Shown here in pieces: positions 16,718-23,606 of a stretch of DNA of 28,092 nt. The DNA is from JAQIBY01 sp034658655. GTDB taxonomy: Bacteria > Bacteroidota > Bacteroidia > Bacteroidales > ML635J-15. The stretch covers positions 1 through 28,092 of the forward strand of contig JAYEFQ010000002.1 of NCBI GenBank assembly GCA_034658655.1, given 5' to 3'. Made by a program: the position numbers and the translations under genes. A model generated the notes under the pieces. That model made no database searches. It was not told the DNA's origin and saw only the letters and a program-made list of their open reading frames with translations. Numbering within the stretch: position 1 is the first letter of the stretch; every line of letters begins with the position of its first letter.

Positions 16718-18319
16718 ATGAGATATTTAAAATATTTAGTAATTCCATTTCTCGCAATTTCATTGAGTTTACAAGTTTTTGCTCAATCATATTCTGAGCA
16801 ATTGCATAAATTCGGTAGAGTTTTAACCCTTGTGAATTCATTATATGTTGATACGGTTAATCAAGAAAGTATTGTTGAGGAGGCAATTGTAGCTATGCTT
16901 CAGGAGCTTGATCCTCATTCAATTTATATCAGTAAAGATGAAGTAAAACGGATGAATGAGCCGCTAAATGGTGCTTTTGAAGGGATTGGCATACAGTTTA
17001 ATATTCTTGATGATACATTGATGGTGGTTGCTACTATTTCGACAGGTCCATCCGAAAAACTTGGAATCATGGCTGGTGACCGAATTTTAACCGTTGATGG
17101 TGAAAATGTTGCCGGAGTTGGTTTGGAGAATTCTGATGTGTTAAAATTACTACGTGGAGAAAAAGGTAGCATTGTTGAAGTGGAAATATTACGTAGAGGA
17201 GAAAATGAACTTCTGGATTTCAGCATAGAGCGTGATAAAATACCAATTTTCTCAGTGAATTCTGGCTATATTATTGATGATGAGATTGGTTATGTAAAAC
17301 TAAATCGTTTTGCAAAAACTACTGATGATGAGTTAGAAGAAGTGTTTGCCGAGTTTGAATTAAATAATATTGAAAAAATCATTTTAGATCTAAGCAGTAA
17401 TGGAGGTGGGTATATGGATAAAGCCATTTGGTTGGCAGATCAATTTCTTACTGAAAGTGAAATGATTGTTTATACCGAGGGAGTAAATAATCCAAAACGT
17501 GAATATCGTGCCAGCAGTAAAGGACATTTTGAAGATGCAAAAGTGGTTGTACTTGTTGATGAGAGCTCTGCCTCTGCAAGTGAAATTGTTTCAGGTGCTA
17601 TACAGGATTGGGACAGAGGTGTTATTGTCGGAAGACGGACGTTTGGAAAAGGCTTGGTGCAGCGCCCATTTCCTTTGCCCGATGAAAGTATGATACGTTT
17701 AACAGTAGCACGTTATTATACTCCCTCCGGACGCTGTATTCAAAAATCATACGAAGATGGAGTTGAAGATTATGCGACTGAATTACTCGATCGGTATGAA
17801 CATGGAGAATTTACAAATCGCGACAGCATACAATTTGCCGATTCATTAATGTACATTACGCTTAGAAATGAACGTAAAGTGTTTGGCGGTGGTGGTATTA
17901 TGCCAGATGTGTTTATTCCGTTTGATACGCTTGCTATCTCTGATTTTCATAGTAAACTTATGCGAAAACGCTTGATTTTTAATTTTGCAATTAAATATAT
18001 TGATGAAAATAGAGATGAGTTGGCTGAAAAATATCCCGACTTTAATCGTTTTAATAAAAATTTCGAGGTAACTGATGCATTATTAACTAAGCTTGAGGAA
18101 ATGGCAATTGAAGAAGAAATTGAAATTTCAGAGGAAGCTCCGACTGATTATCAGGTAAGGCGATTAAAAATCCATTTAAAATCATTAATTGCTTCTGATT
18201 TATGGGAAACAAATGAGTTTTATCAGGTAAATAATGCTATGAATGAGAGTGTGCAAAAAGCAATAGAGATTTTAAAAAACGATGCCGAATATCAGCGTTT
18301 GCTGAAAAAAACTGAGTAA
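16718..18319 (+). CDS. ctpA: C-terminal processing peptidase, S41 family
   Basis: This 533-residue periplasmic serine protease cleaves C-terminal regions of envelope proteins. The signal peptide is at 1-23 (ending QVFAQ). The PDZ domain spans about 85-165 (GAFEGIGIQF, GIMAGDRILTVDG). The S41 core follows with DLSSNGGG near 224-231. The nucleophile region is DESSASASEI (281-290), with the catalytic Ser in the SASAS run, and the general-base Lys311 is in TFGKG. All key residues are present. The C-terminal part after about 400 is helical and charged, as in longer Bacteroidota members. A weak -7-like TATCTTTA sits at 16692-16699. pnuC begins four bases after its stop, so the three genes to 19420 probably form one transcript. 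Confidence 0.95.
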   Translation: MRYLKYLVIPFLAISLSLQVFAQSYSEQLHKFGRVLTLVNSLYVDTVNQESIVEEAIVAMLQELDPHSIYISKDEVKRMNEPLNGAFEGIGIQFNILDDTLMVVATISTGPSEKLGIMAGDRILTVDGENVAGVGLENSDVLKLLRGEKGSIVEVEILRRGENELLDFSIERDKIPIFSVNSGYIIDDEIGYVKLNRFAKTTDDELEEVFAEFELNNIEKIILDLSSNGGGYMDKAIWLADQFLTESEMIVYTEGVNNPKREYRASSKGHFEDAKVVVLVDESSASASEIVSGAIQDWDRGVIVGRRTFGKGLVQRPFPLPDESMIRLTVARYYTPSGRCIQKSYEDGVEDYATELLDRYEHGEFTNRDSIQFADSLMYITLRNERKVFGGGGIMPDVFIPFDTLAISDFHSKLMRKRLIFNFAIKYIDENRDELAEKYPDFNRFNKNFEVTDALLTKLEEMAIEEEIEISEEAPTDYQVRRLKIHLKSLIASDLWETNEFYQVNNAMNESVQKAIEILKNDAEYQRLLKKTE

Positions 18320-18323
18320 ATTC

Positions 18324-18920
18324 ATGTGGGATTGGATAGTGCAGAACTGGTTTGAGCTGATAGCAGCTTTTCTCGGAGTAATTGGGGTATTTCTACAGAT
18401 TTATCAAAAGCCTTTGTATTGGCTGGTTAGCTTGGTGATGGTCAGTATGTATATCTGGGTATATTTTGATTCAGGTTTTTATGCTGACATGTCTTTGCAA
18501 GTGTATTATTTTGTTATTAGCATTTATGGTTGGCTGTTTTGGATGTTCGGTAAAAAGAAACAGACTGTAAATACTGCAAAAAAAGATATCCCGGTAACAA
18601 ATTTAACAAGAAAGTCTTTGATTGTAAGTGCTTTAATTAGTTTGGTGTTGTTTGTTGGGATATATTTAATTTTGAAATATCTGACAGATAGTTCTGTCCC
18701 GCTAGGCGATGCATTTACAACGGCATTAAGTTTTGTTGCAACATGGATGCTTGCCCGAAAAATCCTAGAAAATTGGTTGTTTTGGATTGTGGCGGATATT
18801 GTTTCTGTTGGTTTATATATTTACAAAGGCTTGTATCCGACTGCTGCACTTTTTGCTTTTTTAACCGTGATGGCAGTTTTTGGATATTTTACTTGGAAAA
18901 AAGATATGGTGAGCCGATGA
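18324..18920 (+). CDS. pnuC: PnuC-type nicotinamide riboside transporter
   Basis: This 198-residue inner-membrane protein has about seven hydrophobic segments. The family signature WVYFDSGFYADMSLQVYYFVISIYGWLFW is recognisable in pieces: FYADMSLQVYY and ISIYGW, at about 50-74. PnuC carries out facilitated diffusion of nicotinamide riboside, trapped inside by phosphorylation. Related PnuT proteins move thiamine, but the next gene is a NadR-like nucleoside kinase, which favours nicotinamide riboside. The start lies four bases after the ctp stop and the stop overlaps the kinase start as ATGA. The typical PnuC length is about 200-240 residues, so it is complete. Confidence 0.93.
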   Translation: MWDWIVQNWFELIAAFLGVIGVFLQIYQKPLYWLVSLVMVSMYIWVYFDSGFYADMSLQVYYFVISIYGWLFWMFGKKKQTVNTAKKDIPVTNLTRKSLIVSALISLVLFVGIYLILKYLTDSSVPLGDAFTTALSFVATWMLARKILENWLFWIVADIVSVGLYIYKGLYPTAALFAFLTVMAVFGYFTWKKDMVSR

Positions 18921-19420
18921 AACGAATTGTATTAACTGGTCCCGAATCTACTGGAAAGTCATTGCTGGCAGAGCGTTTGTCAAGACAATTTGACGGTTTG
19001 TGCTTGCCTGAGTTTGCTCGATATTATGTGGCAAATTTACAAAGAAATTACACAAAAGATGATGTGATTTACATTGCCCTAAAACAAATAGAATTGGAGC
19101 AGGAACTTTCGAGTTTTAAGCCAGATTACTTGTTTCTCGATACCGATTTAATCATTACCAAAGTTTGGCTTAAACATGTATATAACGAGGTGCCACAGTT
19201 TATTGATGATGCAATTAGAAAATTACCACGAGATTTACATCTCCTTTGTGATTATGATTTGCCGTGGGAGTATGATTCAACCCGTGAAAATCCAGATAAA
19301 CGCGAATTCTTCTTTAATTGGTACAAGCGGGAACTTGAGTATTATGGATTAGCATATAAAATTGTATCTGGGACGGGTGAGTCGCGTGTTAAGATGGCAA
19401 TAAACGCTGTAATACGATAA
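18917..19420 (+). CDS. NadR-like ribosylnicotinamide kinase
   Basis: This 167-residue cytosolic P-loop kinase probably phosphorylates nicotinamide riboside imported by PnuC, giving NMN for NAD synthesis. Walker A is GPESTGKS (8-15). The following PEFARYYV segment and the DTDLIITKVW stretch are typical of the NadR kinase domain (AAA_28). The adenylyltransferase and helix-turn-helix domains of full NadR are absent, so it is the kinase alone. I chose ATG 18917 because it overlaps the pnuC stop as ATGA; the longer open frame from 18743 lies inside pnuC in another frame and is not coding. Transport and trapping are thus translationally coupled. Confidence 0.9.
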   Translation: MKRIVLTGPESTGKSLLAERLSRQFDGLCLPEFARYYVANLQRNYTKDDVIYIALKQIELEQELSSFKPDYLFLDTDLIITKVWLKHVYNEVPQFIDDAIRKLPRDLHLLCDYDLPWEYDSTRENPDKREFFFNWYKRELEYYGLAYKIVSGTGESRVKMAINAVIR

Positions 19421-19477
19421 GTTTTTAAGTATATTAGTTTTTGTAACTACTCAGTGCTAAAATTAAAAACATTAACA

Positions 19478-19545
19478 CCGATTGTGATTCAAAACTACCG
19501 ATAGGCTACGCTTTGCTTCGCCTATTTGTGTTGAATCTACATCGG
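19478..19545. repeat. Imperfect 68-nt hairpin
   Basis: Three paired blocks nest around one centre: CCGAT (19478-19482) with ATCGG (19541-19545), GATTCAA (19486-19492) with TTGAATC (19531-19537), and ATAGGC (19501-19506) with GCCTAT (19520-19525). The 13-nt loop includes TACGCTTTGCTTC, and GCTACGCTT is shared with the hairpin at 101-165. It lies 58 bases after the kinase gene and could help end that transcript, though it lacks a U tract. Confidence 0.65.
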
Positions 19546-19663
19546 CATTATACTTACATTTTTGATAAATAAATGGTATAACTATTCAGACGCATTTAAA
19601 ACGATAGCACGATAATACGCCACATGGCGGATAAAAAAAGAAAATATGGAACACTGGATATCA

Positions 19664-19707
19664 AACAAGAGGTTGCCTGCCTGCCAGCAGGCAGGCAACC
19701 TCTTGTT
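19664..19707. repeat. Perfect GC-rich palindrome, 21-bp arms
   Basis: The arm 19664-19684 is the exact reverse complement of 19687-19707, separated by only CA. The core is GTTGCCTGCCTGC, much richer in GC than the surroundings. A looser outer pairing (AAAGAAAATATGGA on the left with TCCAATATTCTTT on the right) extends it to roughly 19638-19723. Such a long perfect arm with a two-base loop would extrude or form a very stable RNA hairpin. It resembles dispersed REP-type palindromes. Confidence 0.8.
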
Positions 19708-19994
19708 GACTCCAATATTCTTTCTCAGATTTGCGGTAACGAGCTACTTTTGCTGATACTGATTAGTTGCTAATTTTTTTATTGAAAAACTATAGCGTTC
19801 AGAAACTTCATACCTGCCAGTGATTTAATTTTTGTTTGAATAGGTATTTTGAATGAAACAAAAGTATTAAAAATATTTTTAAAATAGTTGTAATGTACTT
19901 TTAGACTTAAATGAAGGTTTAGCAAGCTGCGTTTTAAGATTATGAGAAAGTTGTTTAAAGTATGTGAATAGATGTTAATACTTGCACGCGTAGT

Positions 19995-20015
19995 CGTTTA
20001 TAACCGTTAGTAACG
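19995..20015. repeat. Dyad element copy 1
   Basis: This is an imperfect version (8 of 10 arm positions pair) of the 10-bp-arm dyad at 20186-20206, centred on C20005. The following AACCGTTAGTAACGGCTATT (20002-20021) is identical in both copies. A TTTATACGAAA motif starts 45 bases after the start of that segment in both copies. Confidence 0.6.
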
Positions 20016-20185
20016 GCTATTCCTTGTGTTGCTAATGGGTGTGTTATTTATACGAAAAATCAAAGTCATTTGAATAATAGTTATATTAAATTGTATTAAT
20101 AGCATATTAATAAAGTATAAATTAGTCTAATTCAAATATTTAGATATTATGTAGTTAAAATTCACTTAAAATTAATGGATTTATT

Positions 20186-20206
20186 CGTTACTAACCGTTA
20201 GTAACG
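20186..20206. repeat. Dyad element copy 2, perfect
   Basis: CGTTACTAAC (20186-20195) and GTTAGTAACG (20197-20206) are exact reverse complements around one C, the geometry of a dimeric DNA-binding site. It is offset by exactly 191 bases from copy 1, together with the trailing TTTATACGAAA (20238-20248), showing both belong to a degenerate longer direct repeat. Confidence 0.65.
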
Positions 20207-20439
20207 GCTATTATCTTATTTAGACTGTTATGTAGAGTTTATACGAAATAATAAATGGTAATTTTAATTTAGTAATTTATCCAATATTTATTATATATAT
20301 AAGCTAAAAAAGAGGATTTAGTATTACTTGTTTGTTTTATGCAAGATATGAATCCAAATTCAATGATTGATTTTTCTTTCTTAAGATATATTTGCAATCA
20401 CTGTTGTCATTTTATGCTTAAACGTTTCTGAGGTAAATT

Positions 20440-20613
20440 TTATTTGAATTTTCGCATTGAATACTGACCAATATAATAAAATGTTAATATCGGTAAAAAG
20501 ATAAATTTTGCATTTTCTTCAACCTGTCCAAGCTTGTTTAATCCAATAGAGATTAATCCTATAATTAGGATAATGATAAAATCAAAAACTTGTTTTTTCA
20601 TTAATGAGTCCAT
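20440..20613 (-). CDS. 57-residue two-helix membrane protein
   Basis: This small gene runs from ATG 20613 to TAA 20440 and encodes MDSLMKKQVFDFIIIL... to ...YSMRKFK. It has one clear membrane helix (residues 9-25, FDFIIILIIGLISIGL), a short charged linker (LGQVEENAK), and a second hydrophobic stretch (36-49, KFIFLPILTFYYIG) before a basic tail. The start lies seven bases after the lipoprotein stop, so it is almost certainly the last gene of that operon. The layout, with positive charges at both ends and none between except the linker, is unlikely by chance. The family is unknown to me beyond a vague resemblance to small Bacteroidota membrane proteins. It may anchor or assist the lipoprotein. 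Confidence 0.7.
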   Translation of the reverse strand: MDSLMKKQVFDFIIILIIGLISIGLNKLGQVEENAKFIFLPILTFYYIGQYSMRKFK

Positions 20614-20620
20614 GTTTTTC

Positions 20621-21352
20621 TTAGAAACTAACGAGATTTATTTCAGTTTCCTGGTTTTCAATAATGAATTCAAAACCATAATTATCAGATAAATCCTGCA
20701 TGACTTTATCAATATTTACTACATTAATTTTGAGATCATATTTATTGTTATCCTCGATTTCTACAAAAAATATCACATTCAATTCTTCTTCAAGCACTTT
20801 GAAAAGCTTTTGAAGTGTATAGTTTTTATATTCAACAAGTTTTCCTGTTCGTTTTGAAGACGTTCCTAAACTATGGTCATCTCTGGGGATAAGTAATGTT
20901 TCATCGAAAGAAATAATTCGAGTTACTTTCATATTTCGGGTTTCTTTGCTAAGCTTAAAATCAAAATATTTTTGCAAACTGTCAACTACTAACTGCGTAT
21001 TTTCTTCTTCATTCGATTCCCAGATATCAATAGGCTCATAATTAATTTCCATGATAGGGTTGTGGTGTTCGCCTTCGATAATGGCACGAGCGGGAGAATT
21101 TCCAATCAGTAATTTTAAGGTTTGGTCAAGGGTGTAACCTTCAATCTTAATTTTTGAGCCGCTAATCATGTCCCATTCCATATTCGTTTCGGAGTTTTCA
21201 ATAATAGTCATCGTTTCCGTTGCAACCAACTCGTTATTTAGAATAATTTCTTTTTCTGCTTTGTTATTATTACTATCTGCTGGTTTATCGTTATTACAAG
21301 CAAAAAAGAAAATGGTACTTAATGCTGCAATTAAAAAAATATTTCGTTTCAT
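20621..21352 (-). CDS. Lipoprotein with duplicated module, function unknown
   Basis: This 243-residue predicted lipoprotein has a signal helix, lipobox FFFAC (Cys19) and a charged Asn/Lys linker. The rest looks like two copies of one module. Copy A (about 68-146) has GYTLDQTLKLL, then MEINYEP, then VVDSLQKYFDFKLSKE. Copy B (about 173-243) has NYTLQKLFKVL, then LKINVVN, then VMQDLSDNYGFEFIIE. The pattern YTL-x4-K-x-L followed by a short strand and a D-x-L-x3-F/Y-G/D-F helix-strand resembles STN or DUF3738-type domains, but I cannot confirm either. It sits 20 bases after the beta-barrel candidate gene and seven before the small membrane protein gene, so the three are one envelope unit. Confidence 0.75.
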   Translation of the reverse strand: MKRNIFLIAALSTIFFFACNNDKPADSNNNKAEKEIILNNELVATETMTIIENSETNMEWDMISGSKIKIEGYTLDQTLKLLIGNSPARAIIEGEHHNPIMEINYEPIDIWESNEEENTQLVVDSLQKYFDFKLSKETRNMKVTRIISFDETLLIPRDDHSLGTSSKRTGKLVEYKNYTLQKLFKVLEEELNVIFFVEIEDNNKYDLKINVVNIDKVMQDLSDNYGFEFIIENQETEINLVSF

Positions 21353-21372
21353 AGTATTTTTGTTTAGTGAGT

Positions 21373-22005
21373 TTAAAAATGATATCCAATTGAAATTCCC
21401 ATATCAGGTTTAATGAAATTTGCAGAACCTAATGCAATGGTATTAATTGTAGATATGAATTTTTCATAATATTTGTGATCAAGCATCGCTCCAATATACA
21501 CATTAAAAACAAAACCATATTCGCTAATGTGTTGGTATCCTATGATGAAACTTCCTCTGACAGAGGTGATTGAGTATTCCTCATCATTTAAAAATGCGGA
21601 ATATTTATAGATGTGATTGTAGCGATAATAGCTTACCGTTGGTCCGGCATAAAACCCATGGAATGCCTCGCGAATATAATATTTTGCTCCAAGATTAATT
21701 CCAAATCCTCTAGCTGAGTGTGTTTCAATGCCGTCGTCATATTCGGGATTGAGTTTGATATCAAAAGAGGCAGGGATAATTACATTTAAGCGAAAATATC
21801 CCGTTAGGTGTTCACTCATATTTGATTCGTAAGTTGCATAAACTTCTGGCCACAAGCTTATTTGGTCAGATGACATGCTATCAATTTTTACAAATGCTCC
21901 ACCTGTGATATTGTATTTTTGCTCTAATCCATCTTCTACCTGCGCAAAGCTACTGAAAAAGCTGCTAAGGCAAAGTGTGAAAAGTATGATGTGCGATTTT
22001 TTCAT
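21373..22005 (-). CDS. Outer-membrane beta-barrel candidate
   Basis: This 210-residue protein has a signal peptide (MKKSHIILF..., cleavage after SFA at about 21). The mature part alternates hydrophobic and polar residues in about eight strands and ends in a terminal Phe (MGISIGYHF), as outer-membrane barrels do. Motifs such as GINLGAKYYIREAFHGFYAGPTVSYYRY recall DUF3575-like or general small OmpA-type barrels; the family call is uncertain. It is the first gene of a unit with the lipoprotein and the 57-residue membrane protein. A terminator-like hairpin and an outer inverted repeat lie between its likely promoter and its ATG, suggesting leader control. It could be a pore, adhesion barrel or partner of the lipoprotein. 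Confidence 0.75.
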   Translation of the reverse strand: MKKSHIILFTLCLSSFFSSFAQVEDGLEQKYNITGGAFVKIDSMSSDQISLWPEVYATYESNMSEHLTGYFRLNVIIPASFDIKLNPEYDDGIETHSARGFGINLGAKYYIREAFHGFYAGPTVSYYRYNHIYKYSAFLNDEEYSITSVRGSFIIGYQHISEYGFVFNVYIGAMLDHKYYEKFISTINTIALGSANFIKPDMGISIGYHF

Positions 22006-22006
22006 G

Positions 22007-22082
22007 GTAACAATATTACAAAAAATCCATAAAAAAACAAAGCCCCAGCTTTAAAATAAAACTGGGGCTAAGGTATTGTTAC
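22007..22082 (-). promoter_or_regulatory. Nested inverted repeats in operon leader
   Basis: GTAACAATA (22007-22015) and TATTGTTAC (22074-22082) are exact reverse complements and enclose the terminator-like hairpin at 22041-22069. The right-hand part of the outer stem, as read on the minus strand, ends two bases before the ATG at 22005. If it forms, it would mask the translation start. A 15-residue frame (ATG at 22098, stop at 22051) overlaps the hairpin and could be a leader peptide. This arrangement is suggestive of attenuation or translational control but unproven. Confidence 0.45.
22041..22069 (-). terminator. Terminator-like hairpin before the operon start
   Basis: AGCCCCAG (22041-22048) pairs with CTGGGGCT (22062-22069) around a 13-nt loop. 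Read on the minus strand, the stem is followed by TTGTTTTTTTA, a good intrinsic terminator tail. It lies 35 bases before the beta-barrel ATG, so it would end transcripts started further right, either as an attenuator or as the end of a short leader RNA. Confidence 0.65.
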
Positions 22083-22393
22083 AAAATAACCTGAACATTT
22101 AAGCTCGTTCTTTTTGCTTTTTACTTCGTTATAAAAATTTTAAATAAACTGTGGCTATTCGCAGTTTTTATGCCTTGTAAAAAAACAAAAATAACTTCGC
22201 CTATTCTGTTTACTTTATTTCATAACAATACCTAAACATGATTAAACAAACTGCATATTGTCCAACTTCACTTGTTCTGTCACCAATCATACATTAATAC
22301 CAAAATCAATTTACTATGAAAAGAATCTAATGTAAGATACAAGCAATTATATAGTGTTTAGCAGGTTAAAAGGCGGAGTTTTATCTAAGTGTA

Positions 22394-22425
22394 TTTGCTT
22401 ATTTTATTAAAAAAACTTAACTTTA
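22394..22425 (+). promoter_or_regulatory. Promoter for the metallo-hydrolase gene
   Basis: TTTG at 22394-22397 and TAACTTTA at 22418-22425 are spaced by 20 bases, matching the Bacteroidota -33/-7 layout with one mismatch in the -7 box. Transcription would begin about 38 bases before the ATG at 22470. Confidence 0.55.
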
Positions 22426-22469
22426 CAACCATTGTGCTTTTTAAATGTTATAATATAAAATGATTATAA

Positions 22470-23162
22470 ATGAAGATACTGCGTCATAAATCAGGAAATT
22501 CAAATATGTACTTCATCCGCCAGGCGGTGGGTTGGATTTTAGTTGATGCAGGAAGAAAATCAAAGCGAAAGCAATTAATTCGTTTCATGATGGAGCATGA
22601 TATTCATCCTTGTAACATCAAATTTGTGTTTGTTACACATGTTCATTATGATCATGTGGGAAATTTAAAATGGTTGAAAGATTGGACAAATGCAAAAATT
22701 ATTGTCCATGAAAATGCCGTTGAGAATCTTGAAATGGCAAGTATGGATAAGTTGAAATCGAATACCTTGTTGGCTAAATTTTTGCTGAGTATCGGAAATT
22801 TATTTCCTAATAGATTAAAGTTTGCAACTGTTAAACCAGATATCGTCATTGCCTATGATACAGATCTTTCCGAATACGGGTTTGATGCAAAAATTATCTA
22901 TACTCCTGGACATACAAAGGGTTCTATGAGTTTAATTGTGAATGATTGCAATGCTTTTGTCGGAGATTTATGTTTTAATTTGCTTTTTATGAGAACCTTG
23001 ATTCCTCCTATTTATCAAGATTATCAGCAAATATATGAGAGTTGGGATAAGCTTAACCATGCTGGAGTAACAACCTTCTATCCCGGACACGGAAAACCAT
23101 TTCCGATTTCTACTTTTCTTGAATCGTTTGCCGTTTTAAAGCGATTCTTAACTAAAGTATAA
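22470..23162 (+). CDS. Metallo-beta-lactamase-fold hydrolase
   Basis: This 230-residue cytosolic metal hydrolase carries the full set of MBL-fold ligands. The signature THVHYDH (56-62) supplies His57, His59, Asp61 and His62. His148 is in TPGHTKGS, Asp166 in VGDLCF, and His207 in PGHGKP. This is the glyoxalase II/lactonase-like group rather than antibiotic beta-lactamases or the RNase J/tRNase Z branches. The substrate cannot be told from sequence; lactones, thioesters or other esters are the usual targets. No signal peptide is present. The gene is probably co-transcribed with the DCC-family gene that starts 18 bases later. Confidence 0.9.
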   Translation: MKILRHKSGNSNMYFIRQAVGWILVDAGRKSKRKQLIRFMMEHDIHPCNIKFVFVTHVHYDHVGNLKWLKDWTNAKIIVHENAVENLEMASMDKLKSNTLLAKFLLSIGNLFPNRLKFATVKPDIVIAYDTDLSEYGFDAKIIYTPGHTKGSMSLIVNDCNAFVGDLCFNLLFMRTLIPPIYQDYQQIYESWDKLNHAGVTTFYPGHGKPFPISTFLESFAVLKRFLTKV

Positions 23163-23180
23163 TCAATTTATTTTGCTTAT

Positions 23181-23606
23181 ATGAATATGGTGAAAACGGT
23201 TTTGGCATATGATGGAGTTTGCAATTTATGTAATACCTTGGTGCGTTTTGTGATAAGGTATGATAAAATGCAAAAGATTCGCTTTGTTTCGTTGCAATCA
23301 CCAGAATTTAATATCTATTTTCTACATGCGGAAGCTGATATGCAAACGGTTTATTTTAAGCGCAAAGGAAAGGTTTATAAACGCTCCGACGCCATATTAC
23401 AAATCGTTAAAACCCTAGGCGGATTTTGGTCTGTCTTTTTGGTTTTTTATGTGCTTCCGCAGTTTTTGCGAGATGCAATATACCGCGGCATTGCAAATAC
23501 ACGTTACCGGATATTTGGGCGCACGGATAAATGTCAATTCCCGGATACTTGTTATATTAACCGATTTCTTGATTCGGATACAACAACGAACTATCCCCGT
23601 AACTGA
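23181..23606 (+). CDS. DCC-family (DUF393) thiol-disulfide protein
   Basis: This is a 141-residue protein of the DCC/DUF393 family, with the N-terminal YDGVCNLC motif (10-17; Cys14 and Cys17 form a CxxC). Further family marks are FVSLQSPEF, a hydrophobic FWSVFLVFYVLP segment, and the YRGIANTRYRIFGR stretch near the C-terminus. The family has a thioredoxin-like fold and is thought to act as a thiol-disulfide oxidoreductase, although few members have been characterised. A second ATG at 23187 is possible. It is in line with the upstream hydrolase, and its last 50 bases overlap convergent queA. Confidence 0.9.
   Translation: MNMVKTVLAYDGVCNLCNTLVRFVIRYDKMQKIRFVSLQSPEFNIYFLHAEADMQTVYFKRKGKVYKRSDAILQIVKTLGGFWSVFLVFYVLPQFLRDAIYRGIANTRYRIFGRTDKCQFPDTCYINRFLDSDTTTNYPRN

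Larger units (their letters stand above)
19421..20439. other. 1-kb gene-free, palindrome-rich gap
   Basis: No supported protein or RNA gene is visible in this longest gap of the window. It contains an imperfect hairpin (19478-19545), a perfect 21-bp-arm GC-rich palindrome (19664-19707) and two copies of a CGTT-type dyad set 191 bases apart (19995-20015 and 20186-20206). The part after 20215 is plain AT-rich sequence. Confidence 0.7.
22006..22469. other. Divergent gap with leader structures
   Basis: No gene is supported in this 464-base gap. It separates the minus-strand envelope operon from the plus-strand hydrolase. It holds the nested hairpin structure at 22007-22082, a minus-strand -7-like TATTTTTG at 22186-22193 with no clear -33 partner, and the plus-strand promoter at 22394-22425. 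Confidence 0.6.

Noticed and set aside
18743..18916. Extended start of the NadR-like kinase inside pnuC
   Set aside because: The frame is Cys/Phe-rich shadow of pnuC; the P-loop protein begins at 18917 with an ATGA overlap.
19995..20206. CRISPR-like repeat pair
   Set aside because: Only two copies, 191 bases apart, and the intervening sequence is not spacer-sized; the repeats are dyads with a co-conserved trailing motif.
19421..20439. tRNA or known riboswitch in the large gap
   Set aside because: I saw no T-loop GTTCGA-type motif, no cloverleaf arms and no conserved riboswitch core.
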